Shown: one piece after another, positions 23,380 through 35,688 of the stretch
Numbering within the stretch: position 1 is the first letter of the stretch
How the letters are laid out: every line of letters starts with the position of its first letter
NCBI GenBank assembly: GCA_020205615.1
Contig: CM035151.1
Location: 40,296,977 to 40,360,976 of the forward strand
From: Panax quinquefolius
Lineage: Eukaryota > Streptophyta > Magnoliopsida > Apiales > Araliaceae
Length of the DNA stretch: 64,000 nucleotides
Direction of reading: 5' to 3'
The notes under the pieces: model-generated
What the model was told of the DNA's origin: nothing
Database searches by the model: none
What the model saw: the letters and a program-made list of their open reading frames with translations, nothing else
Made by a program: the position numbers and the translations under genes

Positions 23380-23930
23380 TCAAAGACTTAGGGTTTGACC
23401 CTTAGGGTTTAACCCTAAGGTTTGACACAAATATATTTTAGGATTTCTAATTAGGGTTTGAAATAAAATAACAATTTAGTTTCCAAAAATATAAATTAGA
23501 GTTTACTAAATATAATTAGTTTTCTAAGTCCATTACTTAAACATTTAGGGTTTAAAATCCACTAATTAGCATTAAGGATTATAATTAGCCATTAGGGTTT
23601 TATTTTAGCAATTTAGGGTTACTAAATTAGAAAATACGTTTACTAATTTAGTAATTAGGGTTTCTAGAAATTAAAATTTCTAAATATTAATTAGGGTTCT
23701 CTAATTAATATTAAATGTTATAATACGTAACATAATTCATTTAACATATTTACATAACAGTCTCGAACTCATAATTGAGTTTCAAATTAGGGTTTCTAGT
23801 CTATTAGGGTCAACAAATATTAATTAGGGTTCGTAATAATTAGGGTTTCTAGTATTAGGGTTTTTAATTACAAATTAGGGTTTTCCACATAATAATTAGG
23901 GTTTTCCTAATTAAAATTAAATTCTAATAA
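23380..23930. repeat. Telobox-rich segment of the G LTR
   Basis: More than a dozen TTAGGGTTT, TTAGGGTTC or AACCCTAA words in 550 bp, spaced by AT-rich sequence. They are not tandem, so not an interstitial telomere tract. Confidence 0.7.
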
Positions 23931-24990
23931 TACATATCATATACCACATAACATAATCACTAAACATATTTTAAAGTCTCATTTGAGTTCAAAACCATGG
24001 TTTGTCAGTAAAGTTAGGGTTTTACAGATTATAATAAAACTGCTCTCCAAATTAACCTTACACACATAGCATACATATTTATAACACTAACAAATAATAA
24101 TATAATATTATTATTCTCATTCCTTGATAAAAATCCAAAATTAGAATTTGGATTCCATATCTGATTTATCTGGCATATATACTTTATTAATTAAGTTAAA
24201 ATAATTAACTTAATTAATAAATTAAATTATATAATAAAATAAAATAATTATTATAATAATTTAATAACCATTTCATATATTATTTATATAATATAAAATC
24301 ATATTTTCATGGAAAATAATTATTAAAAACATTTCTACTATAAAATTATTTATTATAAGAATATAGTTTATAATGTGCAATAATTCTAAAATAAAATTAT
24401 TTGTAAACATTAATGTAATAAATATATTTTTATTTATTACATAATTACATACGCTTTATCTTATACAAATCCTTATCTTTTAAAAAAAAAATTATACGCA
24501 AAATTTCTGATTTAATTTTATAGAAAATATCGGGTTGTTACATTCACCCTCCCTTATAAAGATTCCGTCCCCGGAATCACCGTTTAAAAATCTATACATA
24601 CTAGGGTACATAGCATACACAATCATTGCAATTAGATCTCGATCATAATTGATCGAAGCGATCTTTAACTATTCAGCATAAAGCTTATCTATCTAATTAT
24701 ACGGAAATTTGATTTCTAATAGAACTCAAATTCCTCCTTCAAAATACTTTATAAAATAATTTACTATATATATTAGAAAATCATATATAATAAAATAAAA
24801 TTAGTTTGAATAATACCTGGAGTTGCATCCCTAGCTGCTACAGTTTCTAGAACGGTCATGTTGAAGACTTCTGCGGTTAGTTCTGTTGGTTCGTTCATTG
24901 AAGTTGGTCTCGTTGTCGCCAGTGTCCCGCTACTTTTCCCCCGTACTTATGCTTCCTGCCTCCATTCTCCTTTTCGAACAGTGATTCACC

Positions 24991-25194
24991 TTATGCTCTG
25001 TTGGTCCCCCTAAATCCTGGCAGTATGACCGCCTTGAATTCTTTGAAGTTCGTTAATCGATTATCTGGCTGATTTCCCGTGGCTGGTATTCCGTTCTCCA
25101 TATCTTGAGCGACCAAAATCGTAAGATTCTGCATCGGTTCTAGTTGTCCTCCAGTTTGGTTGACAGGTTCTTCTGTCCTTTGATTTCGTTTCAT
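24991..25194 (-). pseudogene. Element G gag N-terminus fragment
   Basis: A 67-codon minus-strand stretch with QPDNRLTNFKEFKAVILPGF close to its end, resembling the beginning of plant Ty3/gypsy Gag, where a phrase of the form FKKL-PP-F-G precedes the gag core. The core does not follow. It is at the expected place, about 1 kb after the primer site. The assignment is tentative because similarity is short. Confidence 0.4.
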
Positions 25195-26159
25195 TTTGGC
25201 GGCATTATCATAATTTATTCTTCATTAACTTACATTCTACACCTTATCATATACACTAAACATATAACGCAAAATTTTCTACTCAAATAATCATGTACTC
25301 AAAATATTAGAGTTTTAAAACTTGGTTTACTGAATTAACCAGTGTTCAGATAAATAATTACTATCTTTATACTAATTTATTTCATTAATCCCACATAATC
25401 TCATATTACTAGCACTTGACATACCATAGCACATATCGCTTTAAACCTCAGTTATTCCTTTGTGACACATAACTCAAGAATCTCTGCCATAACTTATACG
25501 AAAGTTATGAATATTACATTACACAGTCATACCTATCATACTCATCAAAGAATCATACAGAATCAAGTAATACTAATACTACTTATTTTTTATGCCTTCA
25601 CTAATGATCTTTTGCTTCGTATTCTATATATTCCCATCATCCTCAATAATCCATTTACACTTAACTATACCTAGTTCGTCAAACTTACTACATATCATGA
25701 GTTTAAGAACTCACCACAACCATATGAGTTTAAGAACTCGAGCTTGACCATATACGTTCTAACTATACTTTACCTGTCAATTATACTTATCGTTCTGGAC
25801 CCAGTACTACATTTTCCAAAAATAAGCACCTCATTGAGGTAGCTTTCAATGTGAGCCTCTATTTCAGCTATTGGCTTTGATATTGGCTCAGTCATGGAGA
25901 TCTGCTCCTTCTTTACGATCTGAGGGTATTCTAATTCTTTCTATTTGACATCTACACACATAAATTATCCTAATTATCTACTAATATATAAACACAACCA
26001 ATAATAGTTTTATATACGTTATTTTTTATTTTGTTTGACGATGAATTTATTCAATTCATCTCCTTATAAACTCTATATGAGTTATTTGTATTTTCAACGT
26101 TTCTCTATGTTTTATGGTTATAACCTAAGGTCTAACCCACCTAAGGTTTCAAACCCTAA

Positions 26160-26171
26160 GCTCTGATACCA
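26160..26171 (-). other. Element G primer-binding site (iMet tRNA)
   Basis: Minus-strand TGGTATCAGAGC, a complete match to the iMet tRNA complement used by many plant LTR elements, three bases from the LTR end at 26175. Confidence 0.9.
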
Positions 26172-26174
26172 TGC

Positions 26175-26979
26175 TGTGACGTCCCCAAATTCAGGTACTT
26201 AAAACCCGAACTCGGTGCTTCACGATACCATTTATATAAGCGGAATAATACTAATAATAATAACAATAATATAAAAATCAAACTTAATTTACATTTATCA
26301 GAGTCTAATCCCAAGTACGCAACCTTTACTATAATTCCTTACATGATAGATAATACATATCATTATCTTAATACAGTTTAACTATTACAAAAGATACCAT
26401 TAAATATATTCTGTTTGCTTTCCTTTTTCCTTGTTCTTGGCCGAACCTTCTAGATGTTCACACTTAGCTGAAAACATTTAAATTAAGCAAGGATGAGCAT
26501 TTGAGTGCCCAGCAAGTAATAACAACTATAAATATAATTAGGTGAAAGAATTTAATGTTTTCTTTATACATCAATTCTACAACAATTCAATAGTTTTGAA
26601 GTAAACTAAACCGATAATAATAACATAACAACTCTATCTCAAAATTTTGAAACTACGTACTGGCTGTAAATGGGTATTAGTTGACAGGCTATGAACATTG
26701 TTTTTAGTTTTGCTAATGTTTAGCGTAACTTCATCTCGTGAAAATCATAACTTACTTGGCGAGAGGTGTACATCCCATGGGCCTGTGATTGATCAATACT
26801 ACATGCAAGAACGATGTTATCGTTCTCTCTGTCACTACTCAGGCGCATAAAAGTTTTCTCTTGATCGGAAGTTCATACTTAGTCCGAACAGAATCAAAAT
26901 AATTTGATTGGATACAATAAGGTTTTATCATATTCAACGATATTTCTAAATCGTGTCTAGTTGGTCAAATAGCTTAGGC

Positions 26980-27037
<58 letters not shown>

Positions 27038-28170
27038 ACATGTGTTTAACTATAATGATTATCCAAGTGGGGACACTCAGTATAACCATATTTTGAAATT
27101 AACGAACATAATATATATATGAGTTATATAATATAATATCATGTTGATAAACAATGATCGGATATAATATAAACGACAATAGGGTTAATAATCTGGTACA
27201 ATAATAATATAATTCTGAAACTTCTTACTTCTGTCCATTGTATAAAGGAAATGCAAAGGTAGGATACTTGCCTGGTCTGCTGCTTACAACACGCAATTTA
27301 GTTTTATCTTTTATATCACAACCTACCATTCATAAGATCAATTTACTTATTAGAATAACATATCGTAACACATAATACTGCTTATTGCAGTCAGCACATA
27401 ACCTAATAACATTGTCACACATATTCAACAGTCATTGAATCATAAACAAACATTAATACAGTCAAAATATCCAAGTCTAGATCAATTTCTGAAACATGTC
27501 GGTGTACCGACGACTTTATTGGGTAATTATCGAGTCTAAGACTCTATCATGTAATTCCACATCTGTAAGTATCAGTCATATTATTTTTAAATGACTTATA
27601 ATAATTTTTAAATATTTATTATAATTTATCATGAATTTTCAAACACCGAAATCATTATTAAATAATTTAAATATTAAATAATTCAATTATCATTAATATT
27701 TAATTAATATTAAAATATTAATGAAACCATTGCCTAAATGTTAAAGTTATTTATAATAACTCAAAATACTTTTTAAAGTATTAATATTATCCTTAAATGA
27801 TTTTTAAAACCTTAAAAAATCATTTTTAATTACTTACCATTAATATTTAAATATTAATGTATTATTTATCCAAATATTAAAAGTCATTAATTAAAACTTA
27901 AAATATTTTTAATTCATTAATATCCTTTTAAATGATTTTAAATCAATAAAACCATTTTATATTATTTATTTAATATTATTATTAAATAACTCTTATATCA
28001 ATTATAATAAATTAAAATCATTAATATTAAATTATTAATGAAATTATCCTTTAAATATTAAAAGTTATATTTTATAACTTAAATTATGTTTAAACACATT
28101 ATTTTCATTTAAAATGATTTTTATAATATTAAAATTATTTTTAAACTAATTTATCTAATATAATTATTAG
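26175..28170 (-). mobile_element. Element G 5' LTR, U5-side part
   Basis: Starts TGTGACGTCCCC at 26175. It is interrupted at 28170 by F (duplication ATTAG 28166-28170 and ATTAA 62394-62398) and resumes at 62394. It matches the inverted copy 8778-6700 and contains an (AT)n tract and the self-complementary AT-rich block. No genes. Confidence 0.85.
26983..27035. repeat. (TA)n microsatellite
   Basis: About 26 TA units in the G 5' LTR, same site as 7917-7963 in the 3' copy. Confidence 0.95.
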
Positions 28171-28662
28171 TGGCAAAACACCCTTCCAAAGTTGTGTTCA
28201 CCTCACCCTATTCGGTTCACCAAAATTAAATATCAAATGACGTATACAATACGACAAACTTATCTAAAGTTCTCAACAAAATTATTTTCATACTATTTAG
28301 GGAGAACCTCAACAGCTATAGACCATCGTTCTATTCCTCTGTTATCCTCGATCGACCCAGCTACACTCTTATTACCTGAAAGGAATTGTGAAGGAAAAGG
28401 GTGAGCATAACTAGCCCAGTAAAGAATACCATGACTAAAGATAATTAAATTATCAATAGCTTTCATCAATATTAAATCAAAGATTTAGAACATGTGGTAG
28501 ATGATAAAACTTTTCAGCCATAGTTGCAGTGGAACGAGCAATCCATTAGAAGAGTTAAATAGACCATCAGGTCTATTATCTTCTCCATGTTAAAAGTACA
28601 CCAATAATATTTTATCCCTGTAACATCAATCAACAATTTCTGTCCACAATCTTATGAATAAC
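28171..28662 (-). mobile_element. LTR F, U5-side part
   Basis: Diverged relative of LTR1 and the B LTR: it shares TACAATACGACAAAC, GGGTGAGCATAACTAGCCCAG and CCATTAGAAGAGTTAAATAG with their U5 sides. The end, TGGCAAAACACCC, is degenerate. It stops at element B, whose duplication ATAAC is at 28658-28662. Confidence 0.7.
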
Positions 28663-29015
28663 TGTGAGACCCCAGATTTTACGAATAAAGATTTAATTTT
28701 CCCGAAATATTTTTTGAATATTATGGTGTGGATTTGAGATAGTGTTATAGTTGTGGGTAATATTTATAAATTTTGAAAAGTATGCAAGTTGTTGTATAAT
28801 ATTCGATTGGTCGGGGAATATTCTTTTTGTTTGGGAATATCCGCATTATAACGATACAATCATTGGTGGACCCCACAACGGAATTATTGTCGGATTGAGA
28901 AAACGACAAAAAATATTTTTATGAAAATAACGGCGGATGTTTTACCGTTAAAACTGTTGAACTACTCGGTAGTAAAAGTTTAGTAATACGCGTGGCGTGG
29001 TAAGAGTAGTAGCTA

Positions 29016-29050
29016 CGGTATTGATTATTGATGCTTACGTGAGAAGTCAC
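29016..29050 (+). promoter_or_regulatory. Conserved U3 block, B 5' LTR
   Basis: CGGTATTGATTATTGATGC then TTACGTGAGAAGTCAC, the complement of the block at 9399. Confidence 0.5.
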
Positions 29051-29846
29051 TCGGTTTTGTTCAATTATTGCTACGAAGAATGCTGCATAGTATCTCACGT
29101 TATTTGATTCAATTATTGTCAATATTTTATATATTATTAAATCAATAATTCGCATTTACGAAGTTATTAATATTATTATTTGGAATATTAACGATGTCTT
29201 CTGCCAATGAGAGGTTTGGTCACCTAATTGCAAGCCAATAGGGAGAAATCCTTATTGGAAAGCCCCCTCTTTCCTCGGAACGACCTGATCGATTAATATT
29301 GTGAATTATAATAAAGATGATAAATGTTATTAAATATATTGAGGTGTCTTTTTATGAAGTCACGGAAGTTTATATATATATATTATATATATAAATTTTG
29401 TTTTATTAGTATTATTAATGTAGTAAAACAGAAAAACTTTTTATATAAAAGTAGAATACTTTTATAAAGTTATTTGTTTTATTAGATAATAATTAGAATA
29501 TATTATATTCTATTATGCATAGTAGTATTTTGCATAGTAAAATCTTTTTATATAAAATGTAATACTTTTATAAAGTTATTTGTTTTATTAGACTATAAAT
29601 AGAATATATTATATTCTATTATGCATGATATTTTGCATAGTAAAATCTTTTTATATAAAATGTAATACTTTTATAAAGTTATTTGTTTTATTAGACAATA
29701 ATTAGAATATATTATATTTTATTATGCATAGTGTTGCATAGTGCACAAGATAGTGTTTCTCGTATAGTAAAACAATATGGATCGTCCGTTTAATAGTAAA
29801 TCAATCTGGACCGTTCATGAATTAGTTACTATTCAGTCCATTCTTC

Positions 29847-29855
29847 TATAAATAG
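29847..29855 (+). promoter_or_regulatory. TATA box of the B 5' LTR
   Basis: TATAAATAG followed within 50 bases by CTCTAGAGAGAGAATTC, conserved in the 3' LTR. Confidence 0.65.
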
Positions 29856-30114
29856 AAGTTCATTCCTTCATTATTTCTTACGAATTCACTGAAACTCTAG
29901 AGAGAGAATTCTTCTTCTATAATCTTAAGCGTATTTCTTTAGAGTTTAAGAAAGCTTTGAGCGTAGTGAAAATTTTCTTCAAGTATTTCCCCGCCCTACC
30001 CATCAGAGTCTCTTCTTTATAAGGTAAGGGATATTATTTGTTGTACTCGTAAGGGGTATTATTCTTTCGTATTCATGAATAGAGTTATTTTCTTTCAATA
30101 CTCGTAAGGGTTGT

Positions 30115-30490
30115 TATTCCTTTCTTTATTATTATGTTGGAATAACCTGTCTATGCGAAGTACCGCATACATGGTGAAATTCTTTTGGTATTCCATTCTT
30201 TATCATTATGTTAGAATAACATGTCTATGCGAAGTACCGCATACATGGTGAAATTCTTCTGTTATTCCATTTTTTTTATTCTGTTGGAACATCCATGCAT
30301 GCGTGCGTTACGCATGACTGGTTTCATTATTTATTATTCTGTTGGAACATCGCCGCCGGTGCGTTTACGCATGACTGGTTCCATTATTTATTATCTCGTT
30401 AGAATATATCACATGCGTGCTTTCGCGTGACGACCGGTTCCATTATTTATTATTCTGTTGGAATAACATGTATGTGCGGTCTATCGCATG
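30115..30490. repeat. Diverged 58-75 bp subrepeats, B 5' LTR
   Basis: Blocks beginning TTCTGTTGGAA or TTATGTTGGAATAAC at about 30132, 30206, 30277, 30335, 30395 and 30453, with GCATGACTGGTTCCATTATT halves. They lie downstream of TATA, so in the transcribed leader. Confidence 0.75.
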
Positions 30491-31670
30491 TCTGGTGTTT
30501 TCTTTTGTTATTCTATTCTTTATTATACTCAGTTGGTAAAAGTTTTGACTTCTATACTCCATGAAATTAGTGGAATATCCTTGATATTTACGCTTCATCC
30601 AGTATTTTTTCATGGAAATATTCTTCTGAGCATTCTTGAATTTTTACTCCACAAAGCAGTATCATGTTGATAATTTGGACGTTATTGGTTCCTGGATAAA
30701 TTAATTCTTGAACTTGTTTTATTGAATTATTATGTCATTGTCATCATCCTCATGTTTATATTATATTGAAAGTCATCTGTGGCATGTAGTGCATAGATGG
30801 ACTTGGTATGATTATGACCAGGGATTATTTGGTATAATCATGACCATAATGTTACAAATGATGTGAAAAAAAAGTCCTCATTGGCCTGTAGTGCATTGAT
30901 GGATAGTTTTTGGTATGATTATGGCTATGGATTCTCTTCGGCCAATGGTGCAAAGATGAATTATTTTATGACATGATCAGGACCGTTGATGAAAACAAGA
31001 TTATCTTTGGCCCGTAGTGCATGAATAATTCATGGTCGTGATACTAAAGAATATCATTGGCCTGTAGTGCAGGGATGATTTGATGATGTGGATTATTTAT
31101 TAAGCTGAGTCTCAGCGATGAAAGTGATGAAAAACCTTTTAAATCATAGAAGATAATAGATTTTATTCTCTACTTGACCCTTCTAATGGATTTTTTGTTC
31201 CACAGCAGTTAAACTTGATGGTTGTTATATTGTATCAGTTTAACACTGTTGAAGGCTAACGATAATTTATTCTGCATTATCTTAGTCATAATATTTTTTA
31301 CTGGGCTAGTTGAGCTCACCCTTTTTGCTTTCATTGTTCTCTTTAGGAAATGAGAACGTAGCAGGGACTAGTCGGGAAACGGAGTGACGGTCCAGATGAT
31401 AGCATTAGTAGTCCTCACTATTCTATGAAATAGTGTGATTATAAATGTAATACGATTGAATTTGAGTGTGGATATTGTCTAGATGACAATATTCGTGTTA
31501 AAACTCTCAGATTATGTTTTGTCGTATTTTGAGTTTGAATACTGTCTAGAAGACAATATATGTATTAAAACTCACAGCTCATGTTGTATAATTAAGTTTG
31601 TATTTGAATTCTGTACCATGTATTTGGCGACTCAAGATGGGTGATGTATACCTATTTTGGGGGCGTCACA

Positions 31671-31902
31671 GTTGGTATCAAAGCTTAGGGATATGATCCC
31701 TGGCTGAGATGTGAGATAAGAACTAGGAGGGGAAAGACGGGGAATTCCTTCGCTAGTATGACCTACCTAAGTTTATTTGGTATTTAATTGGTCAGTCAGA
31801 GTATAGGGATAATATGGGATATGTTAATTAACCCTTGTTTTATGGCAGTATTTGAAAATAACATCCAAGAATGTTGAGAACATCAATGGAGTACAGGAGA
31901 CC
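31671..31902 (+). other. Element B PBS and leader, start of gag region
   Basis: TGGTATCAAAGC at 31673-31684 matches the iMet complement TGGTATCAGAGC in 11 of 12 bases. The leader GGGATATGATCCCTGGCTGAG can fold as a short hairpin. The stretch ends with the gag start region, cut at AGACC by C. Confidence 0.85.
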
Positions 31903-34892
31903 TGTGACACCCCCAAATCCGGGTACTTCAATTCCACGGGATTTGGTGTTCAATGTATAAATATCATCTATCTATCTACCCATAATAAATGCAAACCATG
32001 CAATAGATAGAAATAATAATAAATCTCCCCTTATGGGGTTACATCAACTACATAATAAATACAATCCCAAAGTTACTCTAACCTTAAACATCCATATGAA
32101 TCATAAATAATTAAGTCTTAAACAACATCATTAACTTAAGTCTAACCTAAATACATCATCAAATAAAATAACAAGTCTTCAACACTTGCTAACTTTGCCC
32201 TTGCCTTTTTACTAGTGGAAGGTTCGTCGGTTCTTTTCGTTCTTAAGCTGTAATGTTATTATTAGCAAGAGTGAGCACTAATGCCCACAAGTAAAATAAT
32301 GAAATAACAAATTATAATAACATCTGAGTAAATCAAAGACATCCGAATAAAAGCTCAACTTTTGAATCAAGAATGAATAACAAGAAACAAAAGAATTTCG
32401 AGGGTCATAAGACCTTGAACTATGTCCTAGGTTATCAAGGGTTATACTTGAAACCTTTAACGGTCATAAGACTATGGACCTTTCTACTGCGTGCTTAGGG
32501 GGATCAAATTTCTTACAATAACATCATGCACAATATCTTAACGCTAACGCTAAGTAAATCCCTTTGCAGGTTGTTCATCTCAATTTGACATTCGAGTTAC
32601 TTTTCAAAGGAAGTTTGGTTTGGACAATTCATCAAGGGTTAGGAAATTTAGAACGGCTCATCAACTATGGACTAGTCGAATCAATAAGGGTTCGCTAGTC
32701 TAATAAGGTTTAATAATAATGATAATCAAATTGAATAATAATCTCAGGAAGTATACAATAGGACAATTATTGTATAACTGAATCATGCTTTGAAAAGATA
32801 ATCAATCTTTAATATAACATTTGAACATGAATAATAATAATGATAATTTACTCGAGGTAATTAATAAACTTGAACAATAATGACAAGTAGGGTTAGGAAA
32901 CTTGCCTCATGCGTAGGCTAAACGATTACTACTTCCATTCACCACAAATCCTACACACATACCATATGTATTCACGACATTCATTAGTTACATTTTCACT
33001 TAATTATTTAATATAAACTCCACTTTATTTAACAAATCATTACCCTTCTAATTTAATTACTTAATTAAATTAGAATATTTTCATTCTCTTACTATTATTA
33101 CACTCGAATAAATTATTTCATAATAATTTCCATCGAATATTTAATTTATTCCATAATATCTCAATTAAAATATTTAATTTATTTTATAAATATTTTAATA
33201 ATAATTTTCATCGAATATTTATTTTATTCCATAATATCTCAATTAAAATATTTAATTTATTTTATAAATATTTTAATAATAATTTTCATCGAATATTTAT
33301 TTTATTCCATAATATCTCAATTAAAATATTTAATTTATTTTATAAATATTTTAATAATAATTTTCATCGAATATTTATTTTATTTCATAAATATCTCAAT
33401 TAAAATATTTAATTTATTTTATAAATATTTTAATAATAATTTTCATCAAATATTTATTTATTATTATTATTATTATTATTTATTTTTGATGTAAAGGTAG
33501 GGTATTTAGTTTAGTAACGCATGGCAAAGGCTAAAGTTACTAGGCTCATTTTCTGATAGCTCATGATTCTGCGATTCATGAACATAACAAGGCCAAATTA
33601 GGCCAAAATCAATCACACGTAAAATTATACATGAATATGGCCATAACTTCCAATTAGTTATTTTTACACTAATTTAGACTTACCCAATTATTGTAATACA
33701 TATATAATCATTACTTAACCCATCTAGCATGATTTTAACAAGTTACAACACATAATTTGCAAAATCAACACATTTACTTTCCTTTATTTCTTGATGTTCT
33801 TGAAGGTTTTGAAAATAAAACATGAAAATTGTCACCACTGATTCATTATAACAACCGAATCCGTTTATTTAAACTTTGGTCTCTTCGTATCAACATGCAT
33901 AACATCATACGAGTGTAAATTTTACTGAAAACATTTATGTTTGACATACTAAAATCACGTATAAGGCCTTAAGGCCAAAACCCAAACTCTATAATTTTGT
34001 AGAAATCATATACGATGTAATACTATGAAAGCGATGATATGGAATCATGCAATATATATATAAAACATGTTATGTTACTCTTATTATTACATATATCCAT
34101 ATAATAGCACAATTTCTCAATTACTGAGAGACATATGAGAGGTTTGAAAGCCAAAAACTATGAAACCCATTTTATGAAAACTAAATACGTAAAATAGAAT
34201 TTGGGAAGGAGGAGATTACCTTGTAGGATATAATTAGCAGGCTTAGTTTCCTCACTCTCAATTCTCTTTCACAGTATCTTAATTCTTCTTGGAAATTCTC
34301 ATACTCTCTCCTGAATATTTCTTAGACTTAGGCAAAAATGAAAAAAGAAAAAGAAGACGTCAGATATAATGATCGATAATCGAGCTGCAGAGTGGTGATT
34401 GACCCAATCATGGGTTAATCGCACCAACTCCTCTTAGGGACTTGTTTGGCTAGCTTCAAAAGACTTAATCTCATTTAATTAAATAAAACCTTTATCATAT
34501 AGTTTAATTAATGTCACACTCCTTTATAAAATAAACTCATATCTTATTTAATTTATTATAAATAAAATATAATAATTTCTCATAAATTCACTTAGTCACA
34601 TAATTAAATAACTCATTAATAAATAATGTCAAATTATTAATTCTCTAATTAATAATTAAATTAATTAAAATACCAATATGCTTATTAAATATTTCTTTTA
34701 ATACAATAAGCTCACATAATCACATACTTTGATAATAAAACTCTACATTAATTTAATAAATGTAACACATATAATTAAATTAATCTACCATAAATAAATC
34801 AATTAATTATTTAATCTAATAATTAAATCATTGAAAAATATTTATTTAATTCAATAAATATTAAAATTAATTACAAAATTCTCGTCATTACA
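31903..34892 (-). mobile_element. Element C LTR
   Basis: On minus TGTAATGACGAG at 34892 to GGGGGTGTCACA at 31903, 2990 bp, AT-rich, non-coding, with a 78-bp tandem array. A second possible start, TGTAACAGGTCG, lies at 34956 after another polypurine stretch, so the U3 edge is uncertain by 64 bp. Confidence 0.8.
33131..33460. repeat. 78-bp tandem repeat in the C LTR
   Basis: Four to five copies with period 78 (CATCGAATATTTA at 33131, 33209, 33287, 33365 and CATCAAATATTTA at 33444), made of AAAATATTTAATTTATT and similar words, ending in a short (ATT)n tract. Confidence 0.9.
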
Positions 34893-35001
34893 TCTTTCCC
34901 CTTAAAAGGATTTCGTCCCCCGTAATCACGACTCAATAAATTCGACCTGTTACATTCTCCCCCTTACAAAGATTACATCCCCTTTAATCGGTTACACATA
35001 A

Positions 35002-35366
35002 TTAAGTAAATAAATGAGTGTAATTTTTCATCATATTCTCTTCGAGTTCCCACGTAGCTTTGTCAGCGTTGTGGTTCCTCCAAATTACCTTAACAGAAGG
35101 TATAACTTTATTTCTGAGAACTTGTTCTTTTCGGTCGACAATTTGGACAGGAATTTCTTCGTAAGATAAGTCTTTCTCAAAATGTAGGGGTTCATATTCA
35201 ATTACATGCTTGTAATCGGCCTTGTAGCGTCGTAATACAGAAACATGGAAGATGTTGTGGACATTCTCGAGTGTTGGAGGTAAGGCTACCTCGTACGCAA
35301 CTTCTCCGATTCTTCTCAGTACTTCAAAGGGTCCAATGAATCCTGGGCTCAATTTCCCTTTCTTTC
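35002..35366 (-). pseudogene. Element C polyprotein C-terminus (chromodomain-like)
   Basis: A 116-codon minus-strand stretch starting inside GKLSPGFIGPFEVL and continuing VAYEVALPPTL, VHNIFHVSVLRRYKADYKHV, then YEEIPVQIVDRKEQVLRNK and VKVIWRNHNADKATWELE. The last part matches the chromodomain that follows integrase in plant chromoviruses and may guide insertion to particular chromatin. It resembles element H more than A or B. Everything N-terminal is absent because the inverted LTR end abuts at about 35367. Confidence 0.85.
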
Positions 35367-35688
35367 CGAACCTTCCACTAGTAAAGGCAAGGGCAAAGTT
35401 AGCAAGTCTTGAAGACTTGTTATTTTATTTGATGATGTATTTAGGTTAGACTTAAGTTAATGATGTTGTTTAAGACTTAATTGTTTATGATTCCGCACAG
35501 ATGTTTAAGGTTAGAGTAACCTAGGATTGTATTTATTATGTAGTTGATGTAACCCCATAAGGGGAGATTTATTATTATTTCTATATATTGCATGGTTTGC
35601 ATTTATTATGGGTAGATAGATAGATGATATTTATACAGTGAACACCAAATCCCGTGGAATTGAAGTACCCGGATTTGGGGGTGTCACA
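35367..35688 (+). repeat. Inverted U5 end of the C LTR
   Basis: Reverse complement of 31903-32226, ending in GGGGGTGTCACA. The junction with the coding sequence has a CGAA microhomology (TTTCCGAA against GACGAACC). Confidence 0.92.

Larger units (their letters stand above)
22609..24542 (-). mobile_element. Element G 3' LTR, U3-side part
   Basis: Begins with the ATCAG duplication after LTR1; from 22617 it matches 63517-64000 closely, so it is the 3' counterpart of the LTR that leaves the window on the right. It ends GGGTTGTTACA at 24542, i.e. TGTAACAACCC on minus, the LTR start. It is non-coding and rich in TTAGGGTTT words (23380-23930). A candidate TATA box is at 23187-23197. Confidence 0.8.
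24543..26174 (-). mobile_element. Element G internal region (short, mostly non-coding)
   Basis: Lies between the two G LTRs: PBS at the right end, a polypurine stretch (minus GGAATCTTTATAAGGGAGGG) at the left end. Only 1.6 kb long and without RT, protease or integrase, so G is a non-autonomous, LARD-like element. The only coding trace is at 24991-25194. The rest is AT-rich with no recognisable product. Confidence 0.75.
28663..31670 (+). mobile_element. Element B 5' LTR
   Basis: TGTGAGACCCCAG to GGGGGCGTCACA, 3008 bp. It contains the conserved U3 block (29016-29050), TATGCA-rich repeats, TATA box, 60-bp-class subrepeats (30115-30490) and the same U5 side as LTR1. It matches the 3' LTR (44533-47538, 3006 bp) along the whole length with scattered differences. 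Open frames here are not genes. Confidence 0.95.
31903..35688 (-). mobile_element. Element C, LTR retrotransposon fragment with inverted U5 ends
   Basis: Flanked by a perfect AGACC duplication (31898-31902 and 35689-35693) inside B gag. From the left: a complete LTR in minus orientation (31903-34892), the end of a minus-strand polyprotein (35002-35366), then a 322-bp copy of the U5 end of the same LTR in plus orientation (35367-35688). Both outer ends are therefore TGTGACACCCCC, forming 322-324 bp inverted repeats. The other LTR and nearly all coding sequence are missing. A regular element would have U3 at one end, so this is an aberrant integrated product. Confidence 0.88.

Noticed and set aside
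23380..24000. Interstitial telomere tract
   Set aside because: The TTAGGGTTT words are not in tandem and are spread through AT-rich LTR sequence.
31903..35688. Element C as a DNA transposon with long terminal inverted repeats
   Set aside because: The inverted ends are LTR U5 ends, the interior is a chromovirus polyprotein end, the ends are TG...CA and the duplication is 5 bp, all of which fit a retrotransposon.
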